Assembly (NCBI GenBank): GCA_018195615.1
Contig: JAGTPG010000002.1
Coordinates: 2,046,001 to 2,110,000 of the forward strand
Direction: 5' to 3'
Source of the DNA: Streptomyces tuirus
Lineage (GTDB): Bacteria; Actinomycetota; Actinomycetes; Streptomycetales; Streptomycetaceae
Length of the DNA: 64,000 nt
The translations under genes were made by a program, and so were the position numbers. Below the pieces are notes generated by a model. That model did no database searches. It saw only the letters and a program-made list of their open reading frames with translations, and had not been told where the DNA came from. Of this stretch, positions 1-9,029 are shown piece by piece; the stretch's first letter is position 1; each line of letters opens with the position of its first letter.

Positions 1-1047
1 CATGGTGCATCCGCTCCCAGTACTCCCGCCGCCGGTCGTACCCGCGCAGCACCATCCCGGCCACCGCCCGTGAGGCCAGCGTCCGCTGGGCGGTGCGGCC
101 CCCGGCACCGACCAGGTGCGGTTCGGGGAAGTGGACGGTCCCGATGCCCAGGTCGTCCTCGGGATCGACCAGACACTCGGCGGCCGTGGCCTCGGTCTGC
201 TCCACCAGCCGGTGAGCGGTGTCCCGCCGGAACCCCGCGGCCTCCACGATCCGCTCCGCCACCCCGAACATGGCCCCCGCGTCCTTGAGCCAGGCCTCAC
301 CGGAGTCCAGCTCCTTGGCCGGGTCGATGGGGACCAGCCGACGGGCGGCGTCCAGGACGTCGGCGACCGGCCCCAGCCCCGGGTCGGCGTACCGTACGGC
401 GTTGCTGAGCACCGGCCGGATCCGCTGCTCGGCGGCGAACCCGACGGTACGGGCGGCCAGCCGCAGGGAGCCGGGACCCGTACCTTTCCGGCCATGCCAG
501 ACGGCCTCCAGCCGCAGGGCGTCACCGTAGACCTCGCGCCAGGGCACGAGCAGCCTCGCGGCCCGGTCGGGACGCCCGGCGGCAAGGGCACGCCCGACCT
601 CCGAATCAGGCCCGAGCAGCACGACCAGCCCCTCGGCGTGATGGCGCTCCCAGGGCAGCAGAGGCGTCCCCTCCCCTTCATGCGCGGCAGAGACGAGCCG
701 GCACAGTCCACCCCACCCCCGGTCGCCGTCCCGGGCGAGAAAGGTCACGCGGGGGCCGATTCATCGACAAAGGCACCACCCCGCACCGGGGTCCGACGAC
801 GCCCCCGCGCCCCGGGCTCGGGAGGTTCCACTCCCGTCACCGCCAGATCCGCCCCGAACAGCGGACGAACCCCCGCTTTCGCACAGGCCTTGGCGAACCG
901 GACAGCGCCGGCCAGCGTGTCGCGATCAGTGAGAGCCAGGGCGTCCATGCCCCGCTCGGAGGCGCGTTCGGCCAGCCGCTCCGGATGCGAGGCCCCATAG
1001 CGCAAGGAGAATCCGGAGACGGTGTGCAGATGCGTGAACCCCGGCAC
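1..1047 (-). CDS. dnaE2: Error-prone DNA polymerase III alpha subunit (DnaE2 type), N-terminal part, frame broken
   Basis: This is the N-terminal third of a C-family replicative-type polymerase; the rest lies left of the window. The protein opens with a PHP domain: PGFTHLHTVSGFSLRYG (HxH metal motif), then ALTDRDTLAG and GVRPLFGADL. After the break the protein continues with RVTFLARDGDRGW and an LSNAVRYADP stretch typical of DnaE2. I prefer the GTG at 1047 because GGGAGG lies 5 bases before it; an upstream GTG at 1062 is in frame but has no ribosome site. The frame is lost in the five-base run at 751-755, where one base is missing. In actinobacteria DnaE2 works with ImuA'/ImuB in damage-induced mutagenesis, which fits the LexA-like box just upstream. 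Confidence 0.85.
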
Positions 1048-1080
1048 ACGCACCTCCCGCACTCGTGAGCGACCTGGCTA

Positions 1081-1096
1081 TCGAACGTCTGTTCCC
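1081..1096 (-). promoter_or_regulatory. LexA (SOS) box upstream of dnaE2
   Basis: The sequence TCGAACgtctGTTCcc matches the actinobacterial SOS box TCGAAC-N4-GTTCGA at 10 of 12 specified positions. It lies 34 bases before the preferred dnaE2 start. DnaE2 is a known LexA target in actinobacteria, so damage induction is a sound inference. Confidence 0.65.
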
Positions 1097-1240
1097 AGCT
1101 ACCTCACCCCCACCATAGACCAATTTTCGAATATGTGTGCGACATCCGTCGGACCCTGCCCCACCTGCGCAAACACCGGGTCTGCCCCGGCCGTGAAGGC
1201 ATGCCCGTCACCCGCGGCGCAGGCGCTACGGCACGCGAAA

Positions 1241-1269
1241 GCCCCGCCCCTCACACAGAGGGACGGGGC
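1241..1269 (-). terminator. Terminator of the first serine protease gene
   Basis: Twelve-base arms (1241-1252 and 1258-1269) pair with one mismatch around a 5-base loop, 15 bases after the protease stop codon. There is no U-run, as is common for Streptomyces terminators. Confidence 0.6.
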
Positions 1270-1284
1270 CACCGAAAGCCCGCC

Positions 1285-2366
1285 TCAGCCGATCTCGGTC
1301 CCGGTCGCCGACAGCGCCTCCGTCACCGGCTGGAAGAACGTCTCCCCACCGGAGGTGCAGTCACCGCTGCCACCGGACGTGAGCCCGACCGCCTTGTCAC
1401 CCGAGAACAGCGACCCGCCGCTGTCTCCCGGCTCGGCGCACACGTCGGTCTGGATCAGCCCGTTCACGATGTCACCGTTGCCGTAGTTCACGGTGGCGTC
1501 CAGCCCCGTGACCTTCCCTCGTGCACCTGCGTCGTCGACCCGCTCCGCGTGACCGCCATACCGACGGTCGCGTCCGCGGCACCCGAGATCTTCTGGGTCG
1601 ACCCGTTGTACAGGTTCACCTCACTCGGGTGGTCCACCTCCGCGGTGTACTTGACCAGCCCGTAGTCGTTGTCCGGGAAGCTGGAGTCCGCGTTGGTGCC
1701 GATCTCCTTGCCGCTGGAGTCCGACCAGGTGGAGATGCCCTCGGTGCAGTGCCCGGCGGTCAGGAAGAACGGCTCGCCGCCCTTGACCACGTTGAAGCCC
1801 AGCGAGCAGCGGCCACTGCCACCGGTGATGGCGTCACCACCGGCGATGAAGGGCTTGTACTCCCCCTTGGTCCGCTTGAGTTCGGCCTTCGCGCCGAGCC
1901 CGTCGACGACCTTCGTCAGCGTCGCCCACTCGGCCTTGGAGACCGTACGGTCAGCGGTCACGACGACCTTGTTCGTCGTCGGGTCGGTCACCCAGGAGGT
2001 GCCCGGAATCGTCGCGTCCGCCTTCAGCGTGCTGCGGGCGCTCTTCAGCTCGGCGAGAGAGTTCGCCACGACTCTCGCCTTGGCGCCGGCCTTCTCGACG
2101 GCATCGGCGGCGGCCTCGTCGAGCACGTTCACCACGAGGCTCTTGCTCTTGGTGTCGTAGTACGTCCCGGCCGCGTCGCCGCCCAGGTCCTGGGCCAGCG
2201 TCGAGGCGAGCTTTCCGGCCGCCGCGACCGACAGGGCCTTGGGCGCGGAGACCTCAGGCGTCTCACTCGCGTTCGCAGACTGCAAGGTGACTCCCGCGGC
2301 GACCAGTGCGGCTATACCGCCACCTGCCACGGCTGCACGTCGCTTGGGTATGCGTCGGTGCTTCAA
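1285..2366 (-). CDS. Secreted chymotrypsin-like serine protease (S1E, streptogrisin family), frame broken
   Basis: Extracellular serine protease made as a preproenzyme. A basic signal peptide (KHRRIPKRRAAVAGGG then a hydrophobic stretch to about residue 33) is followed by a propeptide of about 140 residues. The mature domain starts near IAGGDAITGGSGRCSLGFNV. The catalytic triad is visible: His in FLTAGHC (about 206), Asp in PDNDYG (about 234) and Ser in EPGDSGGS. The start is TTG at 2366, because AGGAGG sits 8 bases before it. One base is missing near 1516-1518: the first part ends at GSTTQVHEG and the rest resumes at KVTGLDATVNYGNGD. The corrected length is about 360 residues, and its propeptide is longer than that of the neighbouring sprB. 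Its own terminator and operator-like palindrome suggest a single-gene unit. Confidence 0.9.
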
Positions 2367-2521
2367 CTTCTGTCCTCCTGTGGGGGGACGGTCCGGGAGG
2401 TTGTGGGGACCTCGCGGACCGGAAGGCTTCGTTGACGAGCGCCCACTATTCCGAGGACAACGGGGAGCACACAAGGTCGAGTTCAGGACGCGCGTAGATG
2501 ACGGGCCGTACGCCCCTCATA

Positions 2522-2539
2522 TTGACCGACCACGGTCAA
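2522..2539. promoter_or_regulatory. Operator-like inverted repeat upstream of protease gene
   Basis: TTGACC-N6-GGTCAA is a perfect 6+6 inverted repeat about 155 bases upstream of the TTG start at 2366. One half-site resembles a -35 hexamer. Binding by a regulator is inference only. Confidence 0.3.
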
Positions 2540-2738
2540 ATCGGACCCCAACTCCCGCGCGTTCACACTGCAAACATTACGCGTGAGTAATGTGTGCGCA
2601 CTCTGTGAGATCCACCCATGGCCGAAAACCGCCTCTCCGGCCGACCTCAACCGGCGCCCCAAAAAAGGACATTGATGAACCATCTCACCGTCTCCACAAA
2701 ACCCTTACCAACCACAGCAAGCCCCACCAAACAGGAAA

Positions 2739-2765
2739 GCCCCCGCACGCAGTACGTGCGGGGGC
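2739..2765 (-). terminator. Terminator of sprB
   Basis: Perfect 11-base arms (2739-2749 and 2755-2765) with a 5-base loop lie 32 bases after the sprB stop. The rest of 2367-2738 holds the upstream region of the first protease and no convincing gene. Confidence 0.75.
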
Positions 2766-2797
2766 ACAAAACGCTGCGAAACACTGCCCGGCAGGGC

Positions 2798-3703
2798 CTA
2801 GTACACGCTGACGCCGTAGGCGCTCAGGGCCTCCGTGACGGGCTGGAAGAACGTCGTACCACCGGAGGAGCAGTTGCCGCTGCCGCCGGAGGTCAGACCG
2901 TACGCGACACCGTTGCTGCCGTAGAGCGAACCGCCGGAGTCACCGGGCTCGGCACAGACGGTGGTCTGGATCAGGCCGGAGACGATGTCACCGCCGCCGT
3001 AGTTGACGGTGGCGTTGAGGGCGGTGACACGGCCGCTGCGCGTACCGGTCGTGGAGCCGTCACGGATGACGGTGGTGCCCACGCTCGGGGTGGCCGCGCG
3101 GGTGATGTCCACGCCGTTCGCGGTGCCGGGCCGGCTGACGGAGCCGCTGTAGCGCACGAGGCCGTAGTCGTTGCCCGGGAAGCTGGAGCCGGCGGTCGAG
3201 CCGATGACCGTGGTGCGGCCGGAGTTGGAGTACCAGGTGCCCGCGCCGTCGGTGCAGTGGCCGGCGGTCAGGAAGTACTCGGTGCCGTTGCTGGCACGGA
3301 CGTTGAAGCCGAGGGAGCAGCGCCAGCTACTCGCATAGATGGCGTCGCCGCCCTGGATCAGCTTGTTGAACTTGCCGGGGGTGCGCTTGATCGTGAGCGC
3401 GTCGGCGTTGGCGCCGGCCTGCTGCTTGATCTTCGCTATCTCGGCCTGGGTGACCGTGCTGTCGACGGTCAGGAGCACGCGGTTGGTCTTGCTGTCGACG
3501 GCCCAGGCGGTGCCCGGGACGTCGGCCTTCAGCAGCGAGCCGCTGGCGCTCTTGAGCTCGGCGGCGCTGAAGGTGCTGGGGGTGTCGGACGCGTTCGCGC
3601 TGGGGATCGCGATCGCGGCAGCGGCGACGAGGCCGGTGGAGACGGCGATCAGCCGGGTCCGTCTCGAAAAACCGCTGCGAGGGGTGGTGCGCTTGATCCT
3701 CAC
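2798..3703 (-). CDS. sprB: Streptogrisin B precursor (S1E serine protease)
   Basis: Intact 301-residue preproenzyme of the streptogrisin B (SGPB) type. The order is signal peptide (residues 1-39, ending PSANA), propeptide to about 115, then a mature domain of about 186 residues starting IQGGDAIYASSWRCSLGFNV. Catalytic residues are His149 (TAGHC), Asp179 (PGNDYG) and Ser256 (EPGDSGGS). The C-terminus TTFFQPVTEALSAYGVSVY matches S. griseus SGPB as I remember it. GTG at 3703 follows GGAGG by 8 bases; the longer reading from 3874 has no ribosome site. It is secreted and cleaves after large hydrophobic residues (family knowledge). It is a paralogue of the protease at 1285-2366, but the two have separate terminators and so are not one transcript. 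Confidence 0.95.
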   Translation of the reverse strand: MRIKRTTPRSGFSRRTRLIAVSTGLVAAAAIAIPSANASDTPSTFSAAELKSASGSLLKADVPGTAWAVDSKTNRVLLTVDSTVTQAEIAKIKQQAGANADALTIKRTPGKFNKLIQGGDAIYASSWRCSLGFNVRASNGTEYFLTAGHCTDGAGTWYSNSGRTTVIGSTAGSSFPGNDYGLVRYSGSVSRPGTANGVDITRAATPSVGTTVIRDGSTTGTRSGRVTALNATVNYGGGDIVSGLIQTTVCAEPGDSGGSLYGSNGVAYGLTSGGSGNCSSGGTTFFQPVTEALSAYGVSVY

Positions 3704-3867
3704 TTTTCGTTCCTCCACAAAGGAAGTCGGGGCCCTCGTGGGGTTTCGGGCCCGTGAGGCGCAGCCTGGGACCGGCGGTCCGGATTCCGAACACGCCGTG
3801 CCCCTGACAAGCGCTGGAGGGAGTATTCGGCCGAACGGCCGGTAGGCGCAAGAGTGCCTTTCGGCCG

Positions 3868-5058
3868 TCAACAACTGCAGCCGCAGTCGCAGCCGTCACA
3901 CCCGCAGTTGTCACAGCAGTTGCTGCAGCAGTCGCAGCAGCTGCAACAGTCTCCGCATCCGCTGCAGTCGCAGTTGCCGCACTGCCCTTCCTTGCGTTCG
4001 CCCGACCACGGGTCGTGATAGGTGCCGCAGCACATCTGACACGTGCAGGCGAGCCCGAGCCACACCGCGCACCCGGCGAGCAGGCCGCGCCGGTTGCCGC
4101 GCGGCGGCTCCGGCGGGAGCGGGGCGCCGGGGCCGCCCGGGGCACCGGTGCCGGGCGGCGCGTAGGGGCCGGCCGCCTCGGGACCGGCGGTGTGAGCGCA
4201 GACTGTCGTGCCGAAGGCGCGGTCGACGGAGGTGCGCAGCTCGTGCACGAGGAGCCGGTGCACCAGCCGCCCGTCGGTGAACTCCGCTTCCCGCAGCGCC
4301 AGCCGGACACCGTGCACGGCGTCGTCGGCGAGCCGCCGGGCCTCCAGGAGGGAGGTGCCGGTCGCGGCGATCGGGTTCCAGGCGCCTGACGCGGCGTCAG
4401 CGTGCCGGTCCTCCACGGCGTCCAGCAGGTGGGCGAGACGTCCGAAGAGCCGTCCGGCCTCGGCGAGCGGCTCGGCGTTGTGCGGCCGGCCGGCGAGGAT
4501 CGCGGTGTGCGCGAAGGCCGCGGCGGTGGCGGTCTCGGTCGGTTCGGTGACCGTCAGGAGCGACGTCCCGGGCCCGGCGAGCGCCTCGATGCCGGCCTGC
4601 CGGTCCACGGCGTCGACCAGGAGCGCGGTGTCGAACCCCACGGCGGTACCGGTACGCGCGCCGGCCGCGTCCCAGCCCGCGGCGACCCGGCGGGCGGTAC
4701 GTGCCACCGGCCTGCGGGCCAACAGCCCGTCCCCGTCGAGGACGTGGTCCCGCACCTTCGCCGAGGCCAGCACCAGGGACACGGCCGCGGCCAGCCGGGC
4801 CCCCTCGCCGTGCGCGACGGAGGCGGTACGCATGCCGCGCAACGGGCACGGCCCGGCCGTACGCCGCGCGGCCTCGCCGGGCTCTGTCTGAGCCTCCGTC
4901 AAAACTGATATGAGAAGTCCGTCATAGTTCGTCACTATTCGAGCGAACTGTCCGTGGTCACCACGCAGTGCGAGGCACAGCCCGCACAAATGCGCCATCC
5001 ACTGGCTGCTGAGCTTCTCCCCGAGACGGTGCCTACAGGGCCTGACGATTCCGAACAC
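3868..5058 (-). CDS. DUF5685 family protein with Cys-rich C-terminal tail
   Basis: A 396-residue protein of unknown function. The N-terminus (MFGIVRPCRHRLGEKL, then HLCGLCLALRGDHG) carries Cys/His residues typical of the DUF5685 family. An alpha-helical Ala-rich middle follows. Near residue 330 there is a short hydrophobic segment (LLAGCAVWLGLACTC). The last 59 residues hold 22 cysteines in CC, CxC and CxxC patterns with Asp, Ser and Gly. Such a tail could bind metal ions or form disulfides, but this is inference. GTG at 5058 has GGGGGAG 4 bases upstream. The gene reads toward sprB and is probably its own transcription unit, since 164 bases separate them. Confidence 0.75.
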   Translation of the reverse strand: MFGIVRPCRHRLGEKLSSQWMAHLCGLCLALRGDHGQFARIVTNYDGLLISVLTEAQTEPGEAARRTAGPCPLRGMRTASVAHGEGARLAAAVSLVLASAKVRDHVLDGDGLLARRPVARTARRVAAGWDAAGARTGTAVGFDTALLVDAVDRQAGIEALAGPGTSLLTVTEPTETATAAAFAHTAILAGRPHNAEPLAEAGRLFGRLAHLLDAVEDRHADAASGAWNPIAATGTSLLEARRLADDAVHGVRLALREAEFTDGRLVHRLLVHELRTSVDRAFGTTVCAHTAGPEAAGPYAPPGTGAPGGPGAPLPPEPPRGNRRGLLAGCAVWLGLACTCQMCCGTYHDPWSGERKEGQCGNCDCSGCGDCCSCCDCCSNCCDNCGCDGCDCGCSC

Positions 5059-5348
5059 GGCGCTCCCCCGAGCTTCGTTACGACGCTGAGCTGCGGCATC
5101 GTATCGACCCGCGCATTCACCCGTACGCCCTGGCCGTCACCCGTACGCCGGGAAGAATCGTATTTCACTCACAGTCAGCAGCCGTTTGGGAAAGGACCCT
5201 TGGGACACACGGACTCTCGACGGATTCGCTGTGCACCAGTACCGTCACAAACCCCCCGTGCGGCGTCTATCCACTTGGCGCGCCATCCGCATCATGGACG
5301 ACCATAGGGATGCGGAAAGCAGAAAGACCGCTGTGAGAGGAGGCGTCC

Positions 5349-5786
5349 ATGGGATCGGTACGCAAGGCAAGTGCCTGGCTTGGCCTCGTCGACGACAACG
5401 AAGACGAGCGTTACTACGACGACGACTACTCCGACGGGACCGAGCCCGGGGACGCCTGGGTCACCGATCCGCGGGTCAAGGTGGCCTCGGACGTCGCCGA
5501 GGAGAAGGGTCGCCGCATCGGCACGGTGACCCCGGACAGCTTCCGGGACGCGCGCGCCATCGGCGAACTGTTCCGTGAGGGCGTGCCGGTCATCATGAAC
5601 CTCACGGCCATGGACGCCGCCGACGCCAAGCGTGTGGTCGACTTCGCGGCCGGGCTGATCTTCGGCCTGCGCGGTTCGATCGAGCGGGTGTCGACCCGGG
5701 TGTTCCTGCTGACCCCCGCCAACACGGAGATCGTGAACGGCGACCCGGCCGGGCACCGCACGGACGGCTTCTTCAACCAGAGCTGA
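5349..5786 (+). CDS. sflA: SepF-like cell division protein (SflA type)
   Basis: A 145-residue SepF-family protein. It starts MGSVRKASAWLGLVDDNED, close to the SepF membrane-binding N-terminus. An acidic linker rich in Asp and Tyr follows, then the SepF core (about 60-135) with VPVIMNLTAMDAADAKRVVDFAAGLIFGL and RVSTRVFLLTPANTEI. SepF binds FtsZ and anchors it to the membrane. Streptomyces has extra SepF-like proteins (SflA, SflB) that act at growing tips and septa, and the position next to an acyl-CoA dehydrogenase gene agrees with sflA. The ribosome site AGAGGAGG is 6 bases before ATG. The 290-base upstream gap should hold its promoter. The gene ends in a terminator shared with the convergent dehydrogenase. 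Confidence 0.85.
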   Translation: MGSVRKASAWLGLVDDNEDERYYDDDYSDGTEPGDAWVTDPRVKVASDVAEEKGRRIGTVTPDSFRDARAIGELFREGVPVIMNLTAMDAADAKRVVDFAAGLIFGLRGSIERVSTRVFLLTPANTEIVNGDPAGHRTDGFFNQS

Positions 5787-5811
5787 GGCAGGGCCGCTCA
5801 CCGGCCCTGCC
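5787..5811. terminator. Bidirectional terminator between sflA and acyl-CoA dehydrogenase
   Basis: Perfect 10-base arms (5787-5796 and 5802-5811) surround a 5-base loop, immediately after the sflA stop and 10 bases from the end of the convergent gene. Confidence 0.75.
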
Positions 5812-5820
5812 CCGCACGGG

Positions 5821-7011
5821 TCACCGGAAGGCGTCGAGCCCGGTGAGCGCCTTGCCCAGCACGAGCTGGTGCATCTCGACGGTGCCCTCGTAGGTGAGCA
5901 CCGACTCGAGGTTGGTCGCGTGCCGCATCACGGGGTATTCGAGGGAGATCCCGTTGGCCCCGAGGATCGTGCGGGCCGTGCGGCAGATCTCGATCGCCTC
6001 CCGCACGTTGTTGAGCTTGCCGAAGCTGACCTGCTCGGGACGCAGGCGGCCGGCGTCCATCCGCCGCCCCAGATGATGGGCGAGCAGGATCCCCTTGTGC
6101 AGTTCGACCGCCATGTCGGCGAGTTTGGCCTGGGTGAGCTGGAAGCCGCCGATGGGCCGCCCGAACTGCTCCCGCGACTTCGCGTAGTCGACCGCGGCCT
6201 CGAAACTGCTGCGGGCGGCGCCCATGGCGCCCCAGACGATTCCGTACCGGGCGTGCGACAGGCAGCTGAGCGGCCCGCGCAGACCGGTGACCTCGGGCAG
6301 CACGGCGTCGGCGGGCAGCCGCACGTCGTCGAGGACGAGTTCACTGGTGACGGAGGCCCTGAGCGACCACTTGTGCTTGATCTCGGGCGCGGAGAACCCG
6401 GCGCTGCCGGTGGGCACGACGAACCCACGGATCCCGTCCTCGGTCTGCGCCCACACGACGGCGACGCCGGCGACCGAGCCGTTGGTGATCCACATCTTGC
6501 GGCCGTTGAGCACCCAGTCGGTGCCGTCGCGCTTGGCGTACGTCCGCATGGAGGCGGGGTCGGACCCGTGATCGGGCTCGGTGAGCCCGAAGCACCCGAT
6601 GACCTCGCCGGCGGCCATGCGGGGCAGCCACTCCCGCTTCTGCTCCTCGCTGCCGAAGCGGTGGATCGCGTACATGGCGAGGGAGCCCTGCACGGAGACG
6701 AGGGACCGGATCCCGGAGTCGGCGGCCTCCAGCTCAAGGCACGCCAGCCCGTACTGCACGGCGGACGCGCCGGCGCACCCGTACCCGTCGAGGGACATCC
6801 CGAGGGCACCGATCCCACCGAGCTCCCGGGCGAGCTCCCGGATCCCCGGCAGTTCCCCCTTCTCGTACCAGTCGGCCACATACGGCAGCACCCGGTCCGC
6901 GGCCCAGGCCCGCACGGTGTCCCTGATCCCGAGGTCCTCCGGCTCCAGCAGATCGTCGAGGCCGAGGGGGTCGGCGGGGTCGAAGGGGGGCAGCTTGGAC
7001 GCACCGGACAT
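5821..7011 (-). CDS. Acyl-CoA dehydrogenase, glutaryl-CoA dehydrogenase-like
   Basis: A full-length (396 residues) FAD enzyme of the acyl-CoA dehydrogenase superfamily that removes alpha,beta hydrogens from an acyl-CoA and passes electrons to ETF. Visible motifs are ALGMSLDGYGCAGAS, the FAD-contact block CFGLTEPDHGSDP (about 145), WITNGSVAGVAVVWA, and near the C-terminus LTYEGTVEMHQLVLGKALTG. The Glu in TYEGT is the position of the catalytic base in glutaryl-CoA dehydrogenase, and the N-terminal FDPADPLGLDDLL also fits that subgroup. The substrate cannot be fixed from sequence. GGAGGG is 8 bases before ATG. A palindrome 25 bases upstream is a likely operator. No ETF or thioesterase gene is beside it. 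Confidence 0.88.
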   Translation of the reverse strand: MSGASKLPPFDPADPLGLDDLLEPEDLGIRDTVRAWAADRVLPYVADWYEKGELPGIRELARELGGIGALGMSLDGYGCAGASAVQYGLACLELEAADSGIRSLVSVQGSLAMYAIHRFGSEEQKREWLPRMAAGEVIGCFGLTEPDHGSDPASMRTYAKRDGTDWVLNGRKMWITNGSVAGVAVVWAQTEDGIRGFVVPTGSAGFSAPEIKHKWSLRASVTSELVLDDVRLPADAVLPEVTGLRGPLSCLSHARYGIVWGAMGAARSSFEAAVDYAKSREQFGRPIGGFQLTQAKLADMAVELHKGILLAHHLGRRMDAGRLRPEQVSFGKLNNVREAIEICRTARTILGANGISLEYPVMRHATNLESVLTYEGTVEMHQLVLGKALTGLDAFR

Positions 7012-7035
7012 CTTGACACCCTCCGATTTTCTTTA

Positions 7036-7050
7036 ACTAGCAGCGCTAGT
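7036..7050. promoter_or_regulatory. Perfect palindrome upstream of acyl-CoA dehydrogenase (operator candidate)
   Basis: ACTAGC-AGC-GCTAGT has perfect 6-base arms at 25-39 bases before the start codon. It resembles operators of TetR-family regulators of fatty-acid genes, but no regulator gene is adjacent. The rest of 7051-7261 shows a 12-base inverted repeat (7069-7080 and 7151-7162) and no gene. Confidence 0.45.
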
Positions 7051-7261
7051 CAGACGCTACGGCCTCGGCCCACCCACGCACCACCCGTAGCTGCCAACTG
7101 ACGGGACAAGATCGACGGCTGCGAGCGTCATGCCGTTGCTCATCCGGCGGTGCGTGGGTGGGCGACTCACACCGAGACGCGTGACTCCGCGGCGTCCCTC
7201 TGCGCGGGCACCTCCACCGGCCCCGCCTCGCACTGCATCACCCGCGGCAACCGCAACGCCA

Positions 7262-8766
7262 TCACCGCCCCAGCAGCAGCAACCCCGCACTCACCAGCAA
7301 CGTCACATGCAGCCCGTGCACAAACGCGTCCCGCGCCGCATGCCGCAGAGCGACCCCAGCCGTCCCGCCCAGCTGCGCGGCAACCTCGTACGCCTCCCCC
7401 AGCGAATGCCCCGCCGCGGTGGAAGCCGGCTCCGGAACGCCCCGCACGCCCGACAGCCCCGGCGCGTACGCCGCGTTCATCACGCTGCCGAGCAGGGCGA
7501 TCCCGATCCCCGCCCCGAGCTGGTACGACGTCTCCCCGATCGCCGCCGCCCCACCGGCCTGGTCCGGCGGCGCCTCACTCAGCATCGACTCGTACGCCCC
7601 GAACAGCGTCGTCTCCAGACCGAAGCCCAGCAGCACGAACGCGGCGAGCATCAGCGCGCAGTCGTCCGTCCGGCCCATCGCCGTCAGCAGCACCACCGCG
7701 AACGCCGTCAGACAGAAACCGAAGCACACCATCCGCCGCGGCCCGAACCGCCGCAGCATCCGCGCCCCCGCCAGCCCGGCCGCCATCGCGGCGAACGTCA
7801 GCGGCAACAGCCGCAACCCCGTCTCCAGCGGAGACAGCCCGAGCACCAGCTGCAGGTACTGCGCCGCGATCAGTTCCAGACCGACCAGCGCGAGCATCGC
7901 CAGCACGATGCACCCGACGGACGTACTGAACGCCGGCCGCGCGAACATCTTCAGGTCCACCAGCGGGTGCGCCCGCCGCCGCTGCCGTCGGACGAAACCG
8001 ACCAGCAGCGCCGCGCCCGCCACCAGCGGCAGCACGGTGAACATGCTCCACACCGGCTCCCCGCCCCGAGTCGCTTGACGCCCAGCACCACGCCGAACAG
8101 CCCGGCCGCCGCCATCAGCGCACCGACGACGTCCCAGGGGCCGGTGCCGTCCCCCTTCGACTCGGGCAGCAGCAACCGGCCCACCGGGAGACTGACCAGC
8201 ATCAACGGAATGTTGACGAGGAACACCGACCCCCACCAGAAGTGCTCCAGGAGGAAGCCGCCGAGCAGCGGCCCGACCGCCGCGCCCACCGCGGCCACGG
8301 CGCTCCAGATGCCGATCGCGAGCGCCCGCTCACGCCGGTCCGGGAAGACCTGCCGCAGGATGGACAGGGTCGCGGGCATGATCATCGCGCCGCCCACCCC
8401 GAGCAGCGCCCGCGCCACGATGAGCACCTGGGCGTTGTCCGCCAGGGCTGCCAGCCCGGAGGCGAGTCCGAACAGCGCGTAACCGAGAAGGAGCACGCGT
8501 CTCCGGCCCACCCGGTCGCCCAGCGTGCCGAACAGGATCAGCAGCGAGGCGCAGACCAGCGGGTAGACGTCGACGATCCAGAGCAGCTCCATCCCGCCGG
8601 GCCTCAGGTCCTCGGTGACGGCGGGGACCGCCACGTGCAGCACGGTGGCGTCGACGGCGACCAGCAGCAGGCTGACGCAGAGGACGACGAGGACCACCCA
8701 GCGGTTGGCACCGGCCCCGGCCGCCCGACGGCGCAGCGCAGCGGCGGCCGTGGTCGTCCCGGACAT
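7262..8766 (-). CDS. MFS drug exporter, EmrB/QacA (DHA2, 14-helix) family, frame broken
   Basis: Proton-driven efflux transporter of about 501 residues in the cytoplasmic membrane. The N-terminal half shows the DHA2 pattern: VLVVLCVSLLLVAVDATVLHVAVP (helix 1), the motif A loop GTLGDRVGRRRVLL, and motif C-like GAAVGPLLGGFLLEHFWWGSVFLVNIP. The second half continues through PLVDLKMFARPAFSTSV and ends in LLVSAGLLLLGR. ATG at 8766 has GGGAGG 7 bases upstream. One base is missing in the C-rich stretch 8059-8067, between VLGVKRLG and GGEPVWSMF. The substrate is unknown. It is divergent from the glycosyltransferase gene at 9030, with a palindrome between them. The typical adjacent TetR repressor gene is absent. 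Confidence 0.88.
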
Positions 8767-8950
8767 GTACGTACCTCCCAGATGTTCCCTCGCGATCGGC
8801 GGGCTCACGGGGTGGGGGACGCCCCCGCGACTCGGCCGGAGAGGAGCGGTGGTCTCCGGCCCGCGCAAACGAAAAGCGAGTGACACGTCAGAGTACGCGA
8901 GTCCGTGACGGAGCCTAGTGGCGGACCTCTCACCCGTCCGGCGGAAGGAT

Positions 8951-8964
8951 GTGGCGTACGCCAC
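8951..8964. promoter_or_regulatory. 14-bp perfect palindrome in divergent promoter region
   Basis: GTGGCGTACGCCAC is a perfect palindrome, and the flanking GGA and TCC extend it past a single mismatch. It lies 185 bases before the exporter start and 66 bases before the GT-C start, so it is placed to control either gene. Confidence 0.4.
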
Positions 8965-9029
8965 TTCCTCCTCGGTCGACCACGCCCCCGGGCGGCCGGG
9001 CAGTTCCGGCCTCGGTCGATAATCGGGCC

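Noticed and set aside
7057..7142. A 28-codon ORF upstream of the acyl-CoA dehydrogenase
   Set aside because: No ribosome site, no family resemblance, and it ends close to the palindromic operator; not supported.
7069..7162. 12-base inverted repeat with a 70-base loop
   Set aside because: The loop is long and there is no clear role; it could be chance in GC-rich DNA.
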